From CAZEDU01 sp964511185 (GTDB taxonomy: Bacteria > Myxococcota > Myxococcia > Myxococcales > Myxococcaceae), in assembly GCA_964511185.1 (NCBI GenBank), contig CAZEDU010000136.1, forward strand, positions 1 to 13,239: DNA of 13,239 bases. The letters are read 5' to 3'. Position 1 is the first letter of the stretch, and each line of letters begins with the position of its first letter. Shown here one piece after another: positions 1-7,255 of this stretch. Below the pieces are notes generated by a model. The model was given only the letters and a program-made list of their open reading frames with translations. It was not told the origin of the DNA and did not search any database. The position numbers were made by a program, and so were the translations under genes.

Positions 1-324
1 ACGTTTCATGGCGCGGGCGATGCGGCTCTGCCTGAGCTCGCTCGCGAGGTCGGGAGCGGGCTTCTGTTGCAGCGCGGCCGCCTTGGCGATCTCCGTGTCC
101 TTCCGCGCCTTCTCGCGATCGTCGAGCATGAGGTTGTTGATGGTCTTCGGGAAGAGGCTGTCGGCGAGCGTCTCGTCGCCGTACTCGCCGCCGCCGGTCT
201 TGATCTCCGACGTGCCGAGCGTGCTGATGGCGAGGAACGCGCGCTTGATGTCGGCGTTGGTCTTCTTCGCTTTCGCGAGCGTGTCGGCGGCGTCCTTCTC
301 GTTGGTCTTCAGCGGTGCACCCAT
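1..324 (-). CDS. Partial gene after tail tubular protein B; probable virion protein (C-terminus off window)
   Basis: An open frame starts at ATG 324-322 and runs for 108 codons without a stop to the left edge, so only the N-terminus is present (begins MGAPLKTNEKDAADTLAKAK). A strong ribosome site, GGGAGGG at 336-330, lies five bases upstream inside the end of the tail tubular protein B gene, whose stop is at 329-327. The visible protein is hydrophilic and rich in Ala, Lys and Asp, with stretches at about residues 8-28 and 70-108 that look helical. It has no signal peptide or membrane segment. I do not recognise the family. Its position directly after the tail tubular genes is where podoviruses of this type put internal virion or tail-associated proteins, so a virion role is an inference from context. 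Confidence 0.75.
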   Translation of the reverse strand, partial: MGAPLKTNEKDAADTLAKAKKTNADIKRAFLAISTLGTSEIKTGGGEYGDETLADSLFPKTINNLMLDDREKARKDTEIAKAAALQQKPAPDLASELRQSRIARAMKR

Positions 325-326
325 GT

Positions 327-2861
327 TCACCCTCCCACGTCGAGCTCTCGAACTGCGCCCACCACAGTCACCGGGAGCGGCAGCGACTGACGCAGGCACG
401 CGCGGCCGCCGGTGTCCCACCTGCGCGACGGCACCACCTGGAGCACCTGCGTACCCGGTACCGGCGCGTCCCACCCCGACTCCACGGTGTGCGGCCGCGA
501 CTCCACCAGGTGCTCAAAGTCCTGCCCGGCGAGGATGCCCGCGCTCTGATCGAGCTCGAAGCCGACGCGTGTGACGGTCTTCTGCTTGAGGCGCGAGTCG
601 GCCGAGACGACGTCGAGCAGCTCGAGGTCCGGCGTGTAGAGCAGGCCGACGTACAGCGTGACGCCGGCGCCGTCATTCGCCACCGGCAGCGTGCTCAGCG
701 CGATCGCACCGCCCTGGACGGTGAAGGGGCCCTGCGGGGCGTTGCCTTTCGCGCACATGTAGACCTGCTCGCCCTCGAGGTGGTCGAGGCCGGTGATCGC
801 CAGCGCCGGCACTCCCTGCTCCACCATCACGCCGCAGTCGACGCAGCCGTCGTCCTCGGGGAGGCCGCGGCGCACGCGGCTCGTCATGCGCTCGATACAC
901 ATGGTGCCGGCGCTCCCGGCGATCGCCCGCTCGACGATGACGTACACCGCGTCCTCTTCGCCCTCGGGCACCGCGCAGACGCGCTTGTAGGCCGCCGGCG
1001 TGCCGTAGCCGTAGGTGCCGGAGAGCGACGTCGGCGAGCCGTCGTGGCGCGCCCACCCCACCGCGCCCTCGGCGCCGATGGTGAGGCTGAGCAGCGTGCC
1101 GTCGGCGCGCACCGCCCAGATGAGCCCCCATGGATCCTCCGCGTACGTCCAGTCGACGATGGCCTTGCTCGAGGCCGCGCCGAGCGCGCCGACGGCCGAG
1201 CCGACGAAGAGGTGATCGCTCTGCCCGGAGATGTCGACGCCGCCGTACGTGCCCTCCCGGCCGTCGAAGCGGAGCGCGCGCACGCCCGCGCCCTTCGTGC
1301 GCGCGAAGAGCACGTCGCCCTCGACGATGAGAGGAGGGAGCTCCGTCATGCCCACCTCGTCGATGACGCGCGCGTCGACGGAGTCGAAGTCGAGCACGCC
1401 GCCCTGTGCGCCGGAGAGGCTCCACACGCTGGACTTCGTGCCGATGATGAGCCGCTGGTGCGCCACCATCGAGACGATCTGCTCGAAGCGCCTCGAGGCG
1501 AGCTCGAAGACGAGGGCCTCGCCGGCCGTGTGGATGATGGTGTTCAAGTCCCAGCGATCGAACGCGTCCGTCTCGCTGGTGAAGATGGTGGCGGGCCGCC
1601 GCGGCGTGCCGCCAAAGACGAGCCGATTCTGGAAGAAGGCCACCGCCGTCGGGTTCTCGTAGACGGTCGCTCCGGCGGGCGTGGTGATCCGAAACGGGTG
1701 CGTGCCGAACGGCGGCGGCGTGAAGAAGTCGGGCTCCGCGCCGACGTCGATGAACTTGTACCAGTCCGTCGAGCCGATGAAACCGTACACGCCGCCGGGG
1801 ATGGGTCCGCGGCCGCGGTAGTAGTTCGCTGCGATGACCCGGTACGCCGACGTCGGCACGTTGTCGCCGCCGGAGGGCCCGTCGATGTGGAGGCCGCGCT
1901 CGATGGTGACGGGCGCCTCGAGGTACACGGCCAGCATGTCGGGCGAGTACGTGGCCGGCGCGTTGGCGAGGTTGCCGTCCCAGTCCTCCGTGATGCGCCA
2001 CGGGAGCGTCTCGTAGATCTGCCCAGTGACGGCGTCCTGCACGGTGAGCGTCACCAGATAGACCCACTCGCGCGCCGGCGTCGACGCGCCAGGCGCGGCC
2101 GTGGCGGTGATCACCGGGTAGCTGCCGCCCACCGTGGCGGTCGAGAAGTAGGGCCTCGGCGGGGAGAGGGAGCGATTGCCGATGGTGAACTTCACCTGCG
2201 TCCCGACGTTCGGGTACTGGCGGAGCTCCTGCGCGGGAAAGCTCGGGTGCGTCAGAATCATCACCGCGCCGAGCTGCGCGAACTTCACCTGCGTGATGTC
2301 GAAGCCAGCCGCCACCGTGCCGGCCTGCAGCTCGAGCACCTCATTCGCGGCGCTGTCGTACGTCGCCGTCGCACCGCTGGGCGCGGTGATCGTCTCGGCC
2401 GCCTGGAAGACTCCGGTGACGCGCGCGAGCTGCAGCTTGATGACGCCGGCGTCATTCTTCACGGAGACGACCTCCGCCCAGGCGCCGCTAGTACCTCCAG
2501 TGATGATCTCACCTACGGCGAAGGCGCCGGCGACGGCCGAGAGGGTCGCGTAGTAGCCCTGCACCTGTCGGCCCGAGGTGAAGAAGCGGAAGTAGAGCTG
2601 CCGCGCCGCACCCGAGATGCCCACCTCGAGGCAGTAGCTCGAGTCGTCGGAGTAGACGAAGGGGATGAGCCGCACCTGCGAGCTGCCGTCCTTCGTCGTC
2701 GTGATGTAGAGGCTCCCCGGGCGCGACACCGCGGCGCCGTGCTGCTTCGTCGGGAAGAAGTTGCGCATCGTGCGCAGGCCGCGCGCAAAGAAGGAGCGAT
2801 CGCTCCGGCCCCACGACATCGGGGCGATTTCACCTCCGCCGAAGTTCGTCTGCCGGGGCAT
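327..2861 (-). CDS. Tail tubular protein B-like structural protein
   Basis: The product is 844 residues. Its N-terminus (NFGGGEIAPMSWGRSDR, then GLRTMRNFFPTKQHGAAV and a SRPGS motif at residues 46-50) matches the opening pattern 'F..GE.SP...GR.D...Y..GLR...NF......G...RPG' of large podovirus tail proteins usually annotated as tail tubular protein B (T7 gp12-like nozzle). These form the distal part of the short tail tube. Residues about 114-134 and 152-171 are two similar 'F..GE.IT..SGA.A.V' units, a beta-rich insertion. The middle and C-terminal parts are Gly/Val/Thr-rich and look like all-beta sheet. ATG 2861 follows the stop of the preceding tail tubular protein A-like gene (2867-2865) by three bases, and GAGGGGG just upstream serves as ribosome site. 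The general tail role is fairly secure; the exact T7 gp12 equivalence is inferred. Confidence 0.85.
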   Translation of the reverse strand: MPRQTNFGGGEIAPMSWGRSDRSFFARGLRTMRNFFPTKQHGAAVSRPGSLYITTTKDGSSQVRLIPFVYSDDSSYCLEVGISGAARQLYFRFFTSGRQVQGYYATLSAVAGAFAVGEIITGGTSGAWAEVVSVKNDAGVIKLQLARVTGVFQAAETITAPSGATATYDSAANEVLELQAGTVAAGFDITQVKFAQLGAVMILTHPSFPAQELRQYPNVGTQVKFTIGNRSLSPPRPYFSTATVGGSYPVITATAAPGASTPAREWVYLVTLTVQDAVTGQIYETLPWRITEDWDGNLANAPATYSPDMLAVYLEAPVTIERGLHIDGPSGGDNVPTSAYRVIAANYYRGRGPIPGGVYGFIGSTDWYKFIDVGAEPDFFTPPPFGTHPFRITTPAGATVYENPTAVAFFQNRLVFGGTPRRPATIFTSETDAFDRWDLNTIIHTAGEALVFELASRRFEQIVSMVAHQRLIIGTKSSVWSLSGAQGGVLDFDSVDARVIDEVGMTELPPLIVEGDVLFARTKGAGVRALRFDGREGTYGGVDISGQSDHLFVGSAVGALGAASSKAIVDWTYAEDPWGLIWAVRADGTLLSLTIGAEGAVGWARHDGSPTSLSGTYGYGTPAAYKRVCAVPEGEEDAVYVIVERAIAGSAGTMCIERMTSRVRRGLPEDDGCVDCGVMVEQGVPALAITGLDHLEGEQVYMCAKGNAPQGPFTVQGGAIALSTLPVANDGAGVTLYVGLLYTPDLELLDVVSADSRLKQKTVTRVGFELDQSAGILAGQDFEHLVESRPHTVESGWDAPVPGTQVLQVVPSRRWDTGGRACLRQSLPLPVTVVGAVRELDVGG

Positions 2862-2864
2862 GCG

Positions 2865-3485
2865 TCACCCCCTCGAGGTGGTGAGGGGTGACGGCGGCTC
2901 GACGTCCTCGCGGCGCGAATTCATCTCGGCCACCTGCGCGCGCTTGAGGGCCTGCAGCGCCTTGGCCTCGGCCTGCGCGGCGAGCTGCGGCTTCACCGGC
3001 ACCACGAGGGCCAGCTTCACGGCGAGCGCCCAGGCGACGGCCTGGACGAAGGTGGGCGTCCACAGCGCGACGTTGGGGCACTCGGCCGTGTAGATGAGCT
3101 CGGCTTCGGGTTGGTCGGTCAGCAGCACCCGGCCAGAGAGGCCGCTGCCGCCGTCGCGGCCCTCGACGTCGAAGGGGATCTCCAGCTCGGGTGTGACGCG
3201 ACGCTGGCCGGGGTAGATGCGGCGCGGCGCCAGGCAGTCGGCGGGGAGCTGGTACACGTACTCCCACCCGGTGCGCTCCTCGGCGAGGACGGAGAGCTCG
3301 GTGCGCAGCGTGGCGAAGCGCCAGGGGAAGAGCTGCAGCAGCTCGTCACGGGTGGGCGCGTAGTGCAGCTTGCACATGCGCGCCTCGAGGGTGTTCTCCT
3401 CGAGGGAGTTGAGGGTCTGCCCGTTGCCCACGTACGCGAGGGCGAAGTTGCAGACCTGGTGAGGCGCGGTCGTCGCTGCGGGCAC
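2865..3485 (-). CDS. Tail tubular protein A-like (adaptor / gatekeeper)
   Basis: The 206-residue product has the hallmark N-terminal pattern of podovirus tail tubular protein A (T7 gp11-like), which forms the ring between the portal and the tail nozzle: CNFALAYVGNGQTLNSLEEN at 12-31, then EARMCKLHYAPTRDELLQLF and PWRFATLRTEL. Later come 'YQLPADCLAPRRIY' and 'LLTDQPEAELIYTA', both typical of the family's beta region, followed by a helical Ala/Leu-rich C-terminal segment. The length is normal for the family. The start is GTG at 3485-3483, supported by GGGAGGT at 3497-3491 six bases upstream; there is no ATG in a comparable position. The gene lies 15 bases after the stop of the 139-residue protein and three bases before tail tubular protein B, as expected for a translationally linked tail pair. 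Confidence 0.9.
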   Translation of the reverse strand: MPAATTAPHQVCNFALAYVGNGQTLNSLEENTLEARMCKLHYAPTRDELLQLFPWRFATLRTELSVLAEERTGWEYVYQLPADCLAPRRIYPGQRRVTPELEIPFDVEGRDGGSGLSGRVLLTDQPEAELIYTAECPNVALWTPTFVQAVAWALAVKLALVVPVKPQLAAQAEAKALQALKRAQVAEMNSRREDVEPPSPLTTSRG

Positions 3486-3490
3486 GCGCC

Positions 3491-3497
3491 ACCTCCC
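3491..3497 (-). promoter_or_regulatory. Ribosome binding site deciding a GTG start
   Basis: GGGAGGT on the minus strand lies just after the TAA stop at 3503-3501 and about six bases before GTG 3485. It supports the GTG start of the tail tubular protein A-like gene. The ATG created at 3502-3500 is out of frame with that protein. Confidence 0.75.
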
Positions 3498-3500
3498 TCA

Positions 3501-3920
3501 TTAGCCGACGGTCTGATCAGCCGCGCGACCGCTCTTCACGGGGGTGGACTGGGGGGCGGTCGTCTTGATGTCCTCGATGGGCGTCCAGTCCGACGCGGGG
3601 AACTGGTCGACGACGGTGATGCGCTCGCCCTGCTGGAAGCGGCGGGTACCCTGGTACGCACCCTTCGGGCCCACGATGTACGTGTGCGGCCCCTTGAACT
3701 CGGGCGGCACCTCGCGCTTCGGGAGCTTCTTGTGGTTGCCGGGCCGCTGCGCCTCGCGCTCGGCCGCGAGAGCCTTGGCCACGCCGGCGCCGATGGCCTC
3801 GCCGAGCTTCGCGATGAAGCTCTCGAGCTCGCCCACGGGGATACTGATCGCCGGAACTGCCGCTCCGCTGGCCGAGGTGGCGCCTTCCGCCGGCTGCGTC
3901 TTCTTCGTGTCGTTCGCCAT
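3501..3920 (-). CDS. Small conserved phage protein between capsid cement and tail tubular genes
   Basis: The product is 139 residues starting at ATG 3920 (MANDTKKTQPAEGATSASG), with GGAG inside CCCAGGAGC at about ten bases upstream. The frame stays open further upstream to 4019, but that extension is only the tRNA-like element read as protein, so the shorter start is chosen. After a low-complexity Ala/Ser/Thr N-terminus there is an amphipathic helix (about residues 25-55) and then a compact beta-looking segment, 'YIVGPKGAYQGTRRFQQGER' followed by ITVVDQ and DWTPIED. A short 'phage K/G-x-Y-x-x-G-x-x-Y/F-x-x-G-x-x-I-x-V ... W-x-P' segment like this recurs in small proteins near head or tail genes of podoviruses, in my recollection. 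No function is assigned. It is probably a minor structural or assembly protein, judged from context. Confidence 0.8.
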   Translation of the reverse strand: MANDTKKTQPAEGATSASGAAVPAISIPVGELESFIAKLGEAIGAGVAKALAAEREAQRPGNHKKLPKREVPPEFKGPHTYIVGPKGAYQGTRRFQQGERITVVDQFPASDWTPIEDIKTTAPQSTPVKSGRAADQTVG

Positions 3921-3946
3921 GGGCTGCTCCTGGGTGCTGCGTGGAT

Positions 3947-4017
3947 TGCGGTCGGCTGGATTTGAACCAGCGTTCTCTGGGTTATGAGCCCTGAGCGGGT
4001 GTCCGAGCCCCCGCCGC
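3947..4017 (-). tRNA. tRNA-like element with CAT anticodon loop (degenerate or non-canonical)
   Basis: Read on the minus strand, the 3' half is clearly tRNA: an anticodon arm CAGGG-CTCATAA-CCCAG (one A/A mismatch, anticodon CAT), a short variable region, and a perfect five-pair T-arm GCTGG-TTCAAAT-CCAGC with a canonical TTCAAAT loop. The 3' acceptor strand reads CGACCGC followed by A, with no encoded CCA. The 5' half is irregular. CGGG/CCCG can form a D-stem around a GG-containing loop, but then too few bases remain for the acceptor; GCGGCGG pairs at only five of seven positions, or at all with a bulged A. It is therefore a defective or unusual tRNA-Met/Ile2-like gene, or a captured tRNA 3' part such as an attachment site. 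It begins eight bases after the stop of the cement protein gene. Confidence 0.5.
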
Positions 4018-4025
4018 ACCGTCGA

Positions 4026-4502
4026 TCAGGTGAACGTGCCGGGGGCCGAGGCGACGTCCTTCGCGAGGTACGCGCTCACCTTCCCGGTGGTCATGTTCGT
4101 CGTGAAGATGTTGTAGCGGAGGCCGAGGTAGCGCTTGCTCACGCCGCCGCGGGGGATCGCCAGCCGCCACTTGTAGCCCACGACGAGCGACGCCACGGCG
4201 ACGCCGACGGTGATCGACCCGCCCGGCGCCTGCGTGAGGCTCTGCAGGTTGGTGGTGAGGCCCTCGTCGTCGGCCTGGACGAGCTCGACGAGCACGGTGC
4301 CGTTGACGCCCGTGAATGCCTCGGTCACCTGCACGACGATCTGCAGCTCGTTGCCGCGGCCGATGTCGTTGACCGGCGAGTTGCTGTTGATCGTCGTGCG
4401 CTGCGCCCCGCCCCACAAGTCGATGGACTTGGTGGACAGGTAGTTCCCGACCACCTGGGCCAGGTCCTGGTTGTCGCTGAACATCTCGAGGGCGTCGAAC
4501 AT
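4026..4502 (-). CDS. Bbp16-family capsid cement protein
   Basis: The 158-residue product opens with MFDALEMFSDNQDLAQVVGN, continues YLSTKSIDLWG, and has later segments 'DIGRGNELQIVVQVTEAF', 'TVLVELVQADD' and 'RYLGLRYNIFTTNMTTGKVS'. This is the pattern of the Bbp16 family. In Bordetella phage BPP-1 the protein of this family is the jelly-roll cement protein that decorates and stabilises the capsid. The beta-strand-rich composition and size fit. ATG 4502 is preceded by AGGAG at 4513-4509 with a seven-base gap. The gene sits 47 bases downstream of the major capsid gene, the same order as bbp17-bbp16. It is followed directly by the tRNA-like element. Family recognition is by recalled motifs, not by a search. 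Confidence 0.85.
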   Translation of the reverse strand: MFDALEMFSDNQDLAQVVGNYLSTKSIDLWGGAQRTTINSNSPVNDIGRGNELQIVVQVTEAFTGVNGTVLVELVQADDEGLTTNLQSLTQAPGGSITVGVAVASLVVGYKWRLAIPRGGVSKRYLGLRYNIFTTNMTTGKVSAYLAKDVASAPGTFT

Positions 4503-4549
4503 CGGTGGCTCCTGGTGAAAGGGAGAAGCGGAGGGAGAGGGCGCGGCGC

Positions 4550-5563
4550 TTACGAGACCGGCGACTCGGTGATGAGGATCGAGTCGGATGCGAGGATGGG
4601 GTAGCCCATGAAGCTCATGAGCGGACCGCCCTTCTCGATCTCGTTCTTGGTGAGGGTCGACGAGCCGATGGTGCCGAGCACTTGCGAGTAGAGGTACTCC
4701 TCGAGGAAGCCGCTCATCAGCCAGGTGACGCGCACCGTGGGGTCCTTGCGGAGCTCGGGGCGCAGGCGGAAGTACGCCTTGCGCATGTCGTCGATGAGCG
4801 CCGTGCCGGTGAGGGCGACGGAGCCGGTGTCGACGTTGACGATGCGCACGACGGCTTCGGCGTCGGCGACGGCGAGGCCCACGTCCCAGTTCCACACCGT
4901 CTCGTAGGCGTTGTAACGGTTGCCCGCCTCGTCGGTCATCACCTGCTTGCCCATGTCCTCGGACTGCAGGCCGACGGTGCCGTTCTTCGGGACGATCCCG
5001 TAGACGGTGTCGAGGCTCCACGCGACGAGCCAGATGGACGTCTGATCGTTGCCGGTGCCGCCGCCCGTCGACGAGTCGACGACCTGGTTGGCGTACGGCG
5101 TGCCGGTGAGGTTCGCGTACCGGGGCGCGAGGCCGTTGAACTTTCGCGGCGCCGAGGCTGTCGCGTTGTAGATGATGCCGGTCTCGAGCTCGTACCGGAA
5201 CGCGCGCAGGAAGCGCATGTCGCGCGAGGCGCGGTAGCCGGCGTCGTTGCCGTGGAGGCGCATCAGCTGCGCGTCGACGATCGACCGGCCCTCCATCAGG
5301 CCGCACGTTTCGTCGAACTGCGCCGACTTGAACTTGCCCGCGGCGACGCCCTCGTTGAAGGCGCGGTAGCCGATCGACGGGAGCTGCGTCTCGGTGGTGA
5401 CGCGCTCGCCGGTGTCGAGGTTGCCCACCTTCCACGTCATGTAGTCGAGCAGCGGCGTGCGCTTGCGGAGCGCCTCGACGATCTTCGCCTGCTTGCCGTT
5501 GGGATCCGACGCCTTCACGAGGTCGGACAGCGTCGGGTTCTCAGCAACGTTCGCGGTGGTCAT
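4550..5563 (-). CDS. Major capsid protein (Bbp17-like, HK97-type fold)
   Basis: The 337-residue product (starts MTTANVAENPTLSDLVKASD) has the features of BPP-1-type major capsid proteins: 'KIVEALRKRTPLLDYMTWK' early, 'TETQLPSIGYRAFNEG', 'DETCGLMEGRSIVDAQLMR', 'FRYELETGIIYN' in the spine-helix area, and a C-terminal 'VTWLMSGFLEEYLYSQVLG' followed by GGPLMSFMGYPIL. BPP-1 capsid protein is known to have a rearranged HK97 fold, and the size here matches closely. This gene makes the icosahedral shell, assembled on the scaffold encoded just upstream. ATG 5563 has AGGAG at 5579-5575, about 11 bases away; the gap to the scaffold stop is 18 bases. The identification is strong from order plus sequence. 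Confidence 0.9.
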   Translation of the reverse strand: MTTANVAENPTLSDLVKASDPNGKQAKIVEALRKRTPLLDYMTWKVGNLDTGERVTTETQLPSIGYRAFNEGVAAGKFKSAQFDETCGLMEGRSIVDAQLMRLHGNDAGYRASRDMRFLRAFRYELETGIIYNATASAPRKFNGLAPRYANLTGTPYANQVVDSSTGGGTGNDQTSIWLVAWSLDTVYGIVPKNGTVGLQSEDMGKQVMTDEAGNRYNAYETVWNWDVGLAVADAEAVVRIVNVDTGSVALTGTALIDDMRKAYFRLRPELRKDPTVRVTWLMSGFLEEYLYSQVLGTIGSSTLTKNEIEKGGPLMSFMGYPILASDSILITESPVS

Positions 5564-5581
5564 GACGGTGCGTGCTCCTGG

Positions 5582-6331
5582 TCAGCGCTTCAGCTCGGGG
5601 GAATTCGGGTACATCGCGTCGTTGAAGGTGGCGGTGTCGTTGAGGGCCGTCTTCGCCGCGGCGCCGCTCTTCGGGGCGCCGGTGCTGTCCTCGCCGAGGA
5701 CTCGGCCCACGTTGACGAGGAAGCGCGCGACGATCGGGTTGTCGCCGAGCATCGAGCCGTCGGCGAGTTGCAGCTGCTCGAAGGCATCGACGAGCGGCGA
5801 CTTGCCCGTCTTCGGGTCGACGGCGCCGCCGAACTTGAAGAGCGCCTTGCCCGCGAGCTTCATCGACGCGTCGAACTTCGAGCCGCCGATCTCCGGGTCC
5901 TTCTTGAGCGCCTCGACGGCCTTCGCCTGGGCGGCCTCGCTGGCGGCCGCGCGGGCCTCGTCGCTCTTCTTCGCGAGCTGCGCCTGGAACTCGACGAGGG
6001 CCTGCGCCTGCTTCGCGGTGAAGCCGTGCTCCTTCGCGAGGGGCAGGAAGTCCTTCATCACCGCCTCGTCGAGCGTGAGGCCCTCGGCGAGCTTGAGCTG
6101 CGCGACGTCGGTGAAGGGCTTGGCGGCGAGCTCGGCGGCGGCCTTGTCGGCGGCGGCCTGATCAGCGCTCGCCTGCTCCCCGGCCTTCGCCTGGGCGCCC
6201 GTGCCGACGTCCGCACCCTTGCCGTCCGTCGAGGTCTGCGCACCGGCGGCGCCGTTCTTCGAGCCCTCGGACGCCGCGGCGGTGGCCGCGCTGCCGAGTG
6301 AGGTGCCGCCGTTGCCCGTGCCCGTCGTCAT
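5582..6331 (-). CDS. Capsid scaffold / head assembly protein
   Basis: The 249-residue product starts at ATG 6331. It has a Gly/Ala/Ser/Thr-rich disordered N-terminus (residues 1-50), then a long charged Ala/Lys/Glu helical region predicted to be coiled coil (about 55-165, with 'QAQALVEFQAQLAKKSDEAR'), and a C-terminal part containing 'NPIVARFLVNVGRVLGED' (near 200-217). This composition and the N-P-x-x-x-x-F-L-x-x-x-G-x-x-x-x-ED tail are typical of phage scaffold proteins, which template the procapsid and leave before or during packaging. It lies directly before the major capsid gene, as scaffolds do. The leader between the preceding stop and this ATG carries one copy of the 14-base repeat. 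The weak point is the start: the nearest purine-rich sequence is poor. Confidence 0.85.
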   Translation of the reverse strand: MTTGTGNGGTSLGSAATAAASEGSKNGAAGAQTSTDGKGADVGTGAQAKAGEQASADQAAADKAAAELAAKPFTDVAQLKLAEGLTLDEAVMKDFLPLAKEHGFTAKQAQALVEFQAQLAKKSDEARAAASEAAQAKAVEALKKDPEIGGSKFDASMKLAGKALFKFGGAVDPKTGKSPLVDAFEQLQLADGSMLGDNPIVARFLVNVGRVLGEDSTGAPKSGAAAKTALNDTATFNDAMYPNSPELKR

Positions 6332-6354
6332 GAGCTGAGACAGTGCAGGCGCCG

Positions 6355-6369
6355 GGGGACAGCCTCCGG
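6355..6369 (-). repeat. Copy 2 of the intergenic direct repeat (before scaffold gene)
   Basis: Minus strand CCGGAGGCTGTCCCC. It starts immediately after the TAA stop (6372-6370) of the Bbp19-like gene and lies 23 bases before the scaffold ATG at 6331. Fifteen bases are identical to the copy at 11054-11068. Confidence 0.85.
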
Positions 6370-6699
6370 TTACTGATCGCTCTTGTTGCCGCTGTCCTCG
6401 TCGAGCTCGTCGCCGAGGCGCGTGATGCGCTCCTGGTGCATCAGCGCCCAGAGCCGCTTGTCCGCGAGCTTCGCCGCGGCGTCGAGCTCCATGCCGATGC
6501 GGCGCTGACCGTCATAGTAGGCGTGCTGGCGCGGATCGCCCGCGAAGCCCATCCGCTGCAGGCCGCACGTCTCGAAGATCGTCTCGGAAATGAAGCGACG
6601 GCCCTGGGGCAGCTCGAGCACCGCCTTCAGGTCCGCCGCGTGCTGTTCTCGTTGGAGGCGCTCGCGCTCTTCGCGCAGCTCGACGTCGTCGCGAGCCAC
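6370..6699 (-). CDS. Bbp19-like phage protein
   Basis: The 109-residue product contains 'DLKAVLELPQGRRFISETIF' followed by ETCGLQRMGFAGDPRQHAYYDGQRR and IGMELDAAAKLAD (about residues 23-80). This fits the Bbp19 pattern 'D...VL.T..GR......L...CG.....F.......A...G.R..G..L', a small helical protein of unknown job encoded between portal and scaffold in BPP-1-like phages. The start is taken as GTG 6699, the only usable start before the conserved region; it lies one base after the TGA stop (6703-6701) of the preceding gene, so translation is probably coupled. The N-terminus is highly charged (Arg/Glu-rich) and the C-terminus acidic. It is probably a head-assembly or minor virion protein; that role is inferred from position only. 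Confidence 0.8.
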   Translation of the reverse strand: MARDDVELREERERLQREQHAADLKAVLELPQGRRFISETIFETCGLQRMGFAGDPRQHAYYDGQRRIGMELDAAAKLADKRLWALMHQERITRLGDELDEDSGNKSDQ

Positions 6700-6700
6700 G

Positions 6701-7234
6701 TCAGTGGATGGCTCTGCCCGTGAAGAGGCCCGCGCCTGGATCGTACGTGCCCGCGTCCGTCGCCTGCCAGCAGAGCCGGAAGGTGATCGCGTTGGTGCCG
6801 CTCACGTAGCAGCTCAGTGAGCTGGTGGCCGGTAGCGCAGTGCCGCCGTCGTCGATGCCGAAGGTGGTGCTCGCGAGGCAGGAGTCACCAACCACCGCGC
6901 CGGGGCAGGTACAGGACGAGCTCACGCGGCAGGGCGTTCCGAGCGCCACGTTCGAGAGCTCGCTGAAGTCCACCGAGCACGTGCACTTGGGCTCGACGTA
7001 GAGGTTGGTGAACTTCTCCGGCGACACGTGCGGAATCGGCGTGCTGCGGGGCTGCGCGGCGAGCACCAGATCGTCCACCGTCACCACGGGGAAGCCAGCC
7101 AGCGCGAGCTCGTCCACGGGAGGCAGCGCGCCGAGCGCGAGCTCCTCGAGGGGCGGTGCGGACGTCGGCACGGAGACGGCCATGGAGAGGAGTGCGACGA
7201 GTCCGAGGGCGCCAGGCAGGAAGAGCTTTCGCAT
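6701..7234 (-). CDS. Secreted cysteine-rich protein with a phage beta-sandwich-like C-terminal domain
   Basis: The 177-residue product begins MRKLFLPGALGLVALLSMAV, a clear signal peptide (basic start, hydrophobic core at 5-20, probable cleavage near SAPP at 25-28). A Pro/Leu-rich linker follows to about 70. Residues 76-176 resemble the small beta domain of phage head-associated proteins, with 'SVDFSEL', 'PGAVVGDSCLAST', 'CYVSGTNAITFRLCWQAT' and 'YDPGAGLF', but carry eight cysteines (84, 86, 102, 108, 110, 119, 142, 155), compatible with disulfide bonds outside the cytoplasm. ATG 7234 is preceded by GGGAGAG at a loose spacing of ten bases, with a repeat copy just upstream. A signal peptide is very unexpected inside a head operon. 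It could be a surface-acting accessory or superinfection factor; no function is assigned. Confidence 0.8.
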   Translation of the reverse strand: MRKLFLPGALGLVALLSMAVSVPTSAPPLEELALGALPPVDELALAGFPVVTVDDLVLAAQPRSTPIPHVSPEKFTNLYVEPKCTCSVDFSELSNVALGTPCRVSSSCTCPGAVVGDSCLASTTFGIDDGGTALPATSSLSCYVSGTNAITFRLCWQATDAGTYDPGAGLFTGRAIH

Positions 7235-7255
7235 GGGTGAAAGACTCTCCCGAAT

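Noticed and set aside
315..2891. 858-codon open frame on the plus strand opposite the tail tubular protein B-like gene
   Set aside because: It is a GC-bias shadow: Arg/Ala/Asp/His-rich with no domain pattern, while the opposite frame has clear family motifs and a ribosome site.
3921..4019. N-terminal extension of the 139-residue protein (contains RAHNPENAGSNPA)
   Set aside because: It is the tRNA-like element translated in frame, a common annotation artefact; ATG 3920 with a good ribosome site is the better start.
4503..4549. Pyrimidine-rich 47-base gap between capsid and cement genes as a possible terminator or promoter
   Set aside because: No stem-loop followed by a T-run and no recognisable promoter boxes; only the ribosome site is evident.
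4026..5435. 469-codon frame fusing upstream sequence to the cement protein
   Set aside because: The upstream portion is a shadow of the capsid gene; ATG 4502 with AGGAG and the family start (MFDALEMF) is preferred.
5521..5540. Possible fourth copy of the repeat (GGACAGC within the capsid gene)
   Set aside because: Only seven bases match and it lies inside coding sequence, so it is not counted.
4505..6301. 598-codon plus-strand frame opposite capsid and scaffold genes
   Set aside because: Low-complexity Arg/Leu/Val composition typical of antisense frames in GC-rich DNA; the minus-strand genes are recognisable.
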